Assembly (NCBI GenBank): GCA_016183675.1
Contig: JACPEF010000034.1
Span: 1-38,840, forward strand
Direction of reading: 5' to 3'
Source: Betaproteobacteria bacterium
GTDB taxonomy: Bacteria > Pseudomonadota > Gammaproteobacteria > Burkholderiales > SG8-41
DNA: 38,840 bases
Shown here: positions 35,935 through 38,840 of the stretch, one piece after another
Layout: each line of letters starts with the position of its first letter
Numbering within the stretch: the stretch's first letter is position 1
Notes under the pieces: model-generated
Database searches by the model: none
What the model saw: the letters and a program-made list of their open reading frames with translations, nothing else
Told to the model about the DNA's origin: nothing
Program-made: the position numbers and the translations under genes

Positions 35935-36849
35935 ATGGCCAAAGCGATCAAGCGGAAGCTCACGGTCGAGAGCGCGGAAGCGGTACTGGGCTTGCACTGG
36001 TTCGTCGCTCAGGGCGACGGGCTCTTTGCGGAGGAAGGGCTGGAGGTGGAAATCCTCAAGCCCAAGGCCCCGCCCAGGTTCGGCCCCAATGATCCTCGAC
36101 GGTTCGATCATCACTTGGTCAACGCATTCAACTACCAGACCCTTTTCGAAGAGCGCAAGTGCGACATCTATCGCGCCTGTGAATGGGGTCAGATCCGCCG
36201 CTCCTACGACAGCAAACGCGGGGGGCCGATCGTGGGCAAGCGGCCCGCCGTCGTCTGTCAGGGAGTCTACGTGCGGCCGGAGTCGCCGGTGAACGCCCCG
36301 ATCCAACTTGCGAACAAGACCGTCGGGATCCAATTCCACCAGGGCTCGCACTACTCGACGATTGCGATGCTGGAAGGCTTCGTCAGTCCGCAGGAGATGA
36401 AGATCGTCCACGCCGGCCCCGTCGAGGAGCGCTACGACGCGCTGGAGAAAGGCGAGGTCGATGCCGCCACCCTCATGGAGCCGTGGATCACGCTGGCCGA
36501 GAAGAACGGCTTCAAGAAGATCATCGAGACTTTCTACCTCGGCGTCGAGAATATCGCGCTCGATCTTGAGCCCGAGACCTTCCAGGCCCTCATGCGCGCG
36601 GTCCGCAAGGCGGTCAAGCACATCAATGCCGACAAGAAGCGCTACATCCATTACCTCCTCGCCGAAATGCCGGACCAGTACCGGAAGCAAATCACGCCGG
36701 AAGATTTCTACCTGCCGCGCCTGCGATACGTGGATCCTGCGCCGTACTCGCGCGAGGAGTTCGAGCACGCGTCCGAGTGGATGAAGAAGTGGGACCTCGT
36801 GCCCAAGGACGCCAGCTACGAGAAGCTGGTGGCGAATTTAATCACCTGA
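35935..36849 (+). CDS. NMT1/SsuA-like substrate-binding protein without signal peptide
   Basis: A 304-residue protein of the NMT1/THI5/SsuA-like periplasmic-binding fold. It starts MAKAIKRKLTVESAEAVLGLHWFVAQGDGLFAEEGLEVEI, the usual first strand and helix, and has GVYVRPES.....LANKTVGIQFHQGSHYSTIAML and the hinge VDAATLMEPW. No secretion signal is present. The ATG at 35935 has a strong GAGGGGGAAA site, while the 89-codon upstream extension has no signal peptide either. So the protein is probably cytosolic: an enzyme or sensor rather than a transport receptor, as known for 4,5-dihydroxyphthalate decarboxylase-like and Thi5-like members. Two Bug receptor genes follow closely, suggesting one catabolic unit. 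Substrate unknown. Confidence 0.8.
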   Translation: MAKAIKRKLTVESAEAVLGLHWFVAQGDGLFAEEGLEVEILKPKAPPRFGPNDPRRFDHHLVNAFNYQTLFEERKCDIYRACEWGQIRRSYDSKRGGPIVGKRPAVVCQGVYVRPESPVNAPIQLANKTVGIQFHQGSHYSTIAMLEGFVSPQEMKIVHAGPVEERYDALEKGEVDAATLMEPWITLAEKNGFKKIIETFYLGVENIALDLEPETFQALMRAVRKAVKHINADKKRYIHYLLAEMPDQYRKQITPEDFYLPRLRYVDPAPYSREEFEHASEWMKKWDLVPKDASYEKLVANLIT

Positions 36850-36892
36850 TCATGGCGCATCGTCGGTGCGGATGAAGAGGAGGGGCTTCAGC

Positions 36893-37888
36893 ATGGAGCC
36901 GCAGCGCTCGAGCCGCCCGGTCTGCCGGGCCGTTGCTTCCGGACTCGTCTTCGCGTTCCTCCTCGCGCTGATCGCGCCGGTGGCCGGGGCCGCTTCCTTC
37001 CCGACGAAGCCGATCACCTTCGTCGTCCCCTTCCCGCCGGGCGGGCGCACGGATCTCACGGCCCGCCTTATCGCGCAGTTCGTGGAGCGGCATCTCGGCG
37101 CTCCAGCTGTGGTCATCAACAAAGCAGGCGCAGGCGGGGTGCTGGGCGCCAAGGAAGTCAGCCAGGCACGGCCCGACGGGTACCTGCTCGGGTTCTTTTC
37201 GACGGCGGTGCTCACCGCGCAGTACACGGTTCCGGCTCCGACCGACCTCAAGGACTACGAGATCATTGGCATCGTCAACGTCGATCCCGCCGCCCTCGCG
37301 GTGGGCGAGAAAGCCCCCTGGAAGACGATCGCCGACCTGGTCGAGCACGGCCGAAAGAACCCCGGGAAACTCCGGATCGGGATGATCCCGGGGGCGTCTG
37401 CCCAAGTTTTCGCAGGCGGGTTCGCGAAGGCCGCCGGGATTCAGGTCACCTACGTGCCGTTCAAGGGCGACGCCGACGGCGCGGTCGCGCTCGCGGGCGG
37501 CCACATCGAGGCGCACGTGGCGGTGCCTGTCTCGTACAAGTCGCTGGTGGAGGCGAAAAAGGTGCGCATCCTCGGCGTCGCCGCCGACAGGCGCTCGCCC
37601 CTCTACAAGGACGTCTCCACCTGGAAGGAGCACGGCGTGGACGTGGTCATCACGTCATTCCATGGCGTCTTCGCGCCGCGCGGTACGCCGCGCGAGGTGC
37701 TCAGCGTTCTGGAGGGCGCACTCGAGAAGACCATGCAGGAGAAGGAAGTCGGCGACCAGATGACCGCGGCCGGGCTCGGGGCCATTTATCTCGGCCGCCA
37801 GGACGCAGCCGCCTTCATGGCTCAGCAGGACGCCATCTACCGGGCGCTGATCCAGGAGCTCGGCATGATGGTGGCGCCGAAGAAGTGA
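36893..37888 (+). CDS. Bug/TctC-family periplasmic solute receptor (2)
   Basis: A 331-residue exported receptor. ATG 36893 is preceded at seven bases by GAGGAGGGG; an upstream in-frame GTG at 36866 was rejected for that reason. The signal peptide runs to about residue 33 (VFAFLLALIAPVAGA). The first ligand loop is FVVPFPPGGRTDLTARLI, followed by VVINKAGAGGVLGAK, QYTVPAPTD, GKLRIGMIPGASAQVF and GVFAPRGTP. It is clearly paralogous to the next gene, sharing GGRTDLT, QYTVP(A/T)PT and the tail. It follows the NMT1-like gene by 43 bases and is probably cotranscribed. Confidence 0.92.
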   Translation: MEPQRSSRPVCRAVASGLVFAFLLALIAPVAGAASFPTKPITFVVPFPPGGRTDLTARLIAQFVERHLGAPAVVINKAGAGGVLGAKEVSQARPDGYLLGFFSTAVLTAQYTVPAPTDLKDYEIIGIVNVDPAALAVGEKAPWKTIADLVEHGRKNPGKLRIGMIPGASAQVFAGGFAKAAGIQVTYVPFKGDADGAVALAGGHIEAHVAVPVSYKSLVEAKKVRILGVAADRRSPLYKDVSTWKEHGVDVVITSFHGVFAPRGTPREVLSVLEGALEKTMQEKEVGDQMTAAGLGAIYLGRQDAAAFMAQQDAIYRALIQELGMMVAPKK

Positions 37889-37918
37889 TCGGCCACCGAG
37901 CCGGTCGAGCACCACCGA

Positions 37919-38840
37919 ATGGATGACATGACGCGCAAGCTCGGTGCCCTGCTGCTTGCAATGGCGATCGCGCTGGGCGTATCGGCGCCGACCGTAATCG
38001 CGCAGACCTATCCATCCAAGCCCATCATGCTGGTGGTGCCGTTCCCGGCCGGGGGGCGCACCGACCTCACCGGCCGTGTGGTGGCCCAATTCCTTCGGAA
38101 CGAACTGGGGCAGCCTGTGGTGGTCGTCAACAGACCGGGGGCGAGCGGCGTCCTCGGCGCCAAGGCGGTGGCTGGCGGCAACGCTGATGGTTACACCTTG
38201 GGCATATTTTCCACCGGCTTCCTCACCACCCAGTACACGGTACCGACGCCCACCAACCCGCGCGAGTTCGAATTCATCGCGCTGATCAATAAAGACCCGG
38301 CGGCGGTGGCGGTTCCGGTCGCGCGCGGCTGGAAGAACCTCGAAGAGGTGGTGAGGTGGGGCCGCGCCAATCCGGGCAAGCTCCGGGTGGGGATCAATCC
38401 GGGCAGCTCGGCCCATGTCTTCGCGGCCGCCTTCGCGCGGGCTGCGAACCTCGACGTCGTGTACGTCCCGTTCCGCGGCGGCGGCGAGCGCGCCCCCGCG
38501 CTGGCCGGCGGTCACATCGATGCCGACTTCGACATCGTGGCGCCGCTGCGGCCCCTGTCGGAAGCGGGCAAGGTCCGCATCCTGGCCGTGGCGGCCGGGC
38601 GGCGGGTCGAGCTCTATCGCGACATCGCCACCATGCGCGAGCAGGGCGTCGACCTCGTCATCTCGTCCTGGCACGGGGTGTTCGCGCCCAAAAACACGCC
38701 TCAGCAGGTGCTTGCGGCGCTAGAGGCGAGCCTGCAGCGCATTTCGCGCAACCCAAAATTTCTCGCCCACATGGAGAAGCTCCTGCTCGGTGTGCGCTAC
38801 CTGAGCCGCCAGGAATTCGCGAACTTTTTTGCCGAGCAGG
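37919..38840 (+). CDS. Bug/TctC-family periplasmic solute receptor (3), cut by window end
   Basis: The frame stays open from ATG 37919 (or ATG 37928) to the window edge, so about 307 codons are seen and the last ~10-20 are missing. A signal peptide is clear (TRKLGALLLAMAIALGVSAPTVIAQ). Motifs are LVVPFPAGGRTDLTGRVV, VVVNRPGASGVLGAK, QYTVPTPTN, GKLRVGINPGSSAHVF, VPFRGG, GGHIDADF and GVFAPKNTP. It is a close paralogue of the preceding gene, 30 bases away, presumably from tandem duplication. A tripartite membrane pair (TctAB) may lie beyond the window. Confidence 0.9.
   Translation, partial: MDDMTRKLGALLLAMAIALGVSAPTVIAQTYPSKPIMLVVPFPAGGRTDLTGRVVAQFLRNELGQPVVVVNRPGASGVLGAKAVAGGNADGYTLGIFSTGFLTTQYTVPTPTNPREFEFIALINKDPAAVAVPVARGWKNLEEVVRWGRANPGKLRVGINPGSSAHVFAAAFARAANLDVVYVPFRGGGERAPALAGGHIDADFDIVAPLRPLSEAGKVRILAVAAGRRVELYRDIATMREQGVDLVISSWHGVFAPKNTPQQVLAALEASLQRISRNPKFLAHMEKLLLGVRYLSRQEFANFFAEQ

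Overview
The window reads as a chromosomal segment of a high-GC betaproteobacterium, probably an uncultivated Burkholderiales or Nitrosomonadales relative. The reasons are the gene orders rubredoxin/thiD-thiE-hemL, lptD-surA-pdxA-rsmA divergent from amgK-murU, dusB-fis-purH and purD..hemF, the Bug-type solute receptors, and TAAAAT/TAGAAT-like -10 boxes. No rRNA, tRNA, CRISPR array, prophage or transposase gene was seen. Species assignment is inference.

Layout. 1-2.1 kb: a nucleotidyltransferase-like protein, hemB, a candidate small RNA with four perfect stem-loops, and a short minus-strand ORF that looks like a truncated engB. 2.2-3.7 kb: a dihaem cytochrome c4 and an amidohydrolase. 3.7-6.9 kb: a dispersed repeat, then the minus-strand thiD-thiE-hemL cluster, divergent from rubredoxin. 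7.0-14.5 kb: glyoxalase I, then minus-strand lptD-surA-pdxA-rsmA (outer-membrane assembly, vitamin B6, ribosome maturation), divergent from amgK-murU (MurNAc recycling). 14.6-17.1 kb: pepP-ubiH. 17.5-21.9 kb: dusB-fis-purH-purD. 22.0-24.0 kb: a Bug receptor wedged between purD and hemF. 24.0-32.9 kb: a complete branched-chain amino acid/amide ABC transporter (livK-H-M-G-F) running without a break into a membrane histidine kinase and a Ser/Thr protein kinase fused to two receiver domains. 33.1-35.6 kb: a small cytochrome c and a YyaL/DUF255 protein. 35.9 kb to the end: an NMT1/SsuA-like protein without a signal peptide and two paralogous Bug receptors, the last cut by the window edge.

The housekeeping content is coherent: three tetrapyrrole genes (hemB, hemL, hemF), c-type cytochromes, thiamine, purine and B6 synthesis, and envelope assembly. 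The unusual content is of three kinds. (1) The liv-histidine kinase-STPK-REC-REC unit, held together by ATGA-type overlaps, which may be a transport-coupled phosphosignalling system. (2) At least five families of short intergenic repeats that sit flush against genes; several supply the stop codon of the upstream gene or abut the start codon of the downstream one. The clearest is an inverted-repeat element beginning CTAGTGCCGTTCCAAC, whose TAG is the stop codon of hemL, murU and ubiH. (3) The candidate sRNA at about 1703-1813, with C-rich loops complementary to Shine-Dalgarno sequences, next to the engB-like scar.

Start codons were chosen by family length, signal peptides, ribosome binding sites and overlaps. 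Where the longest open frame begins further upstream, this is noted in the entry.
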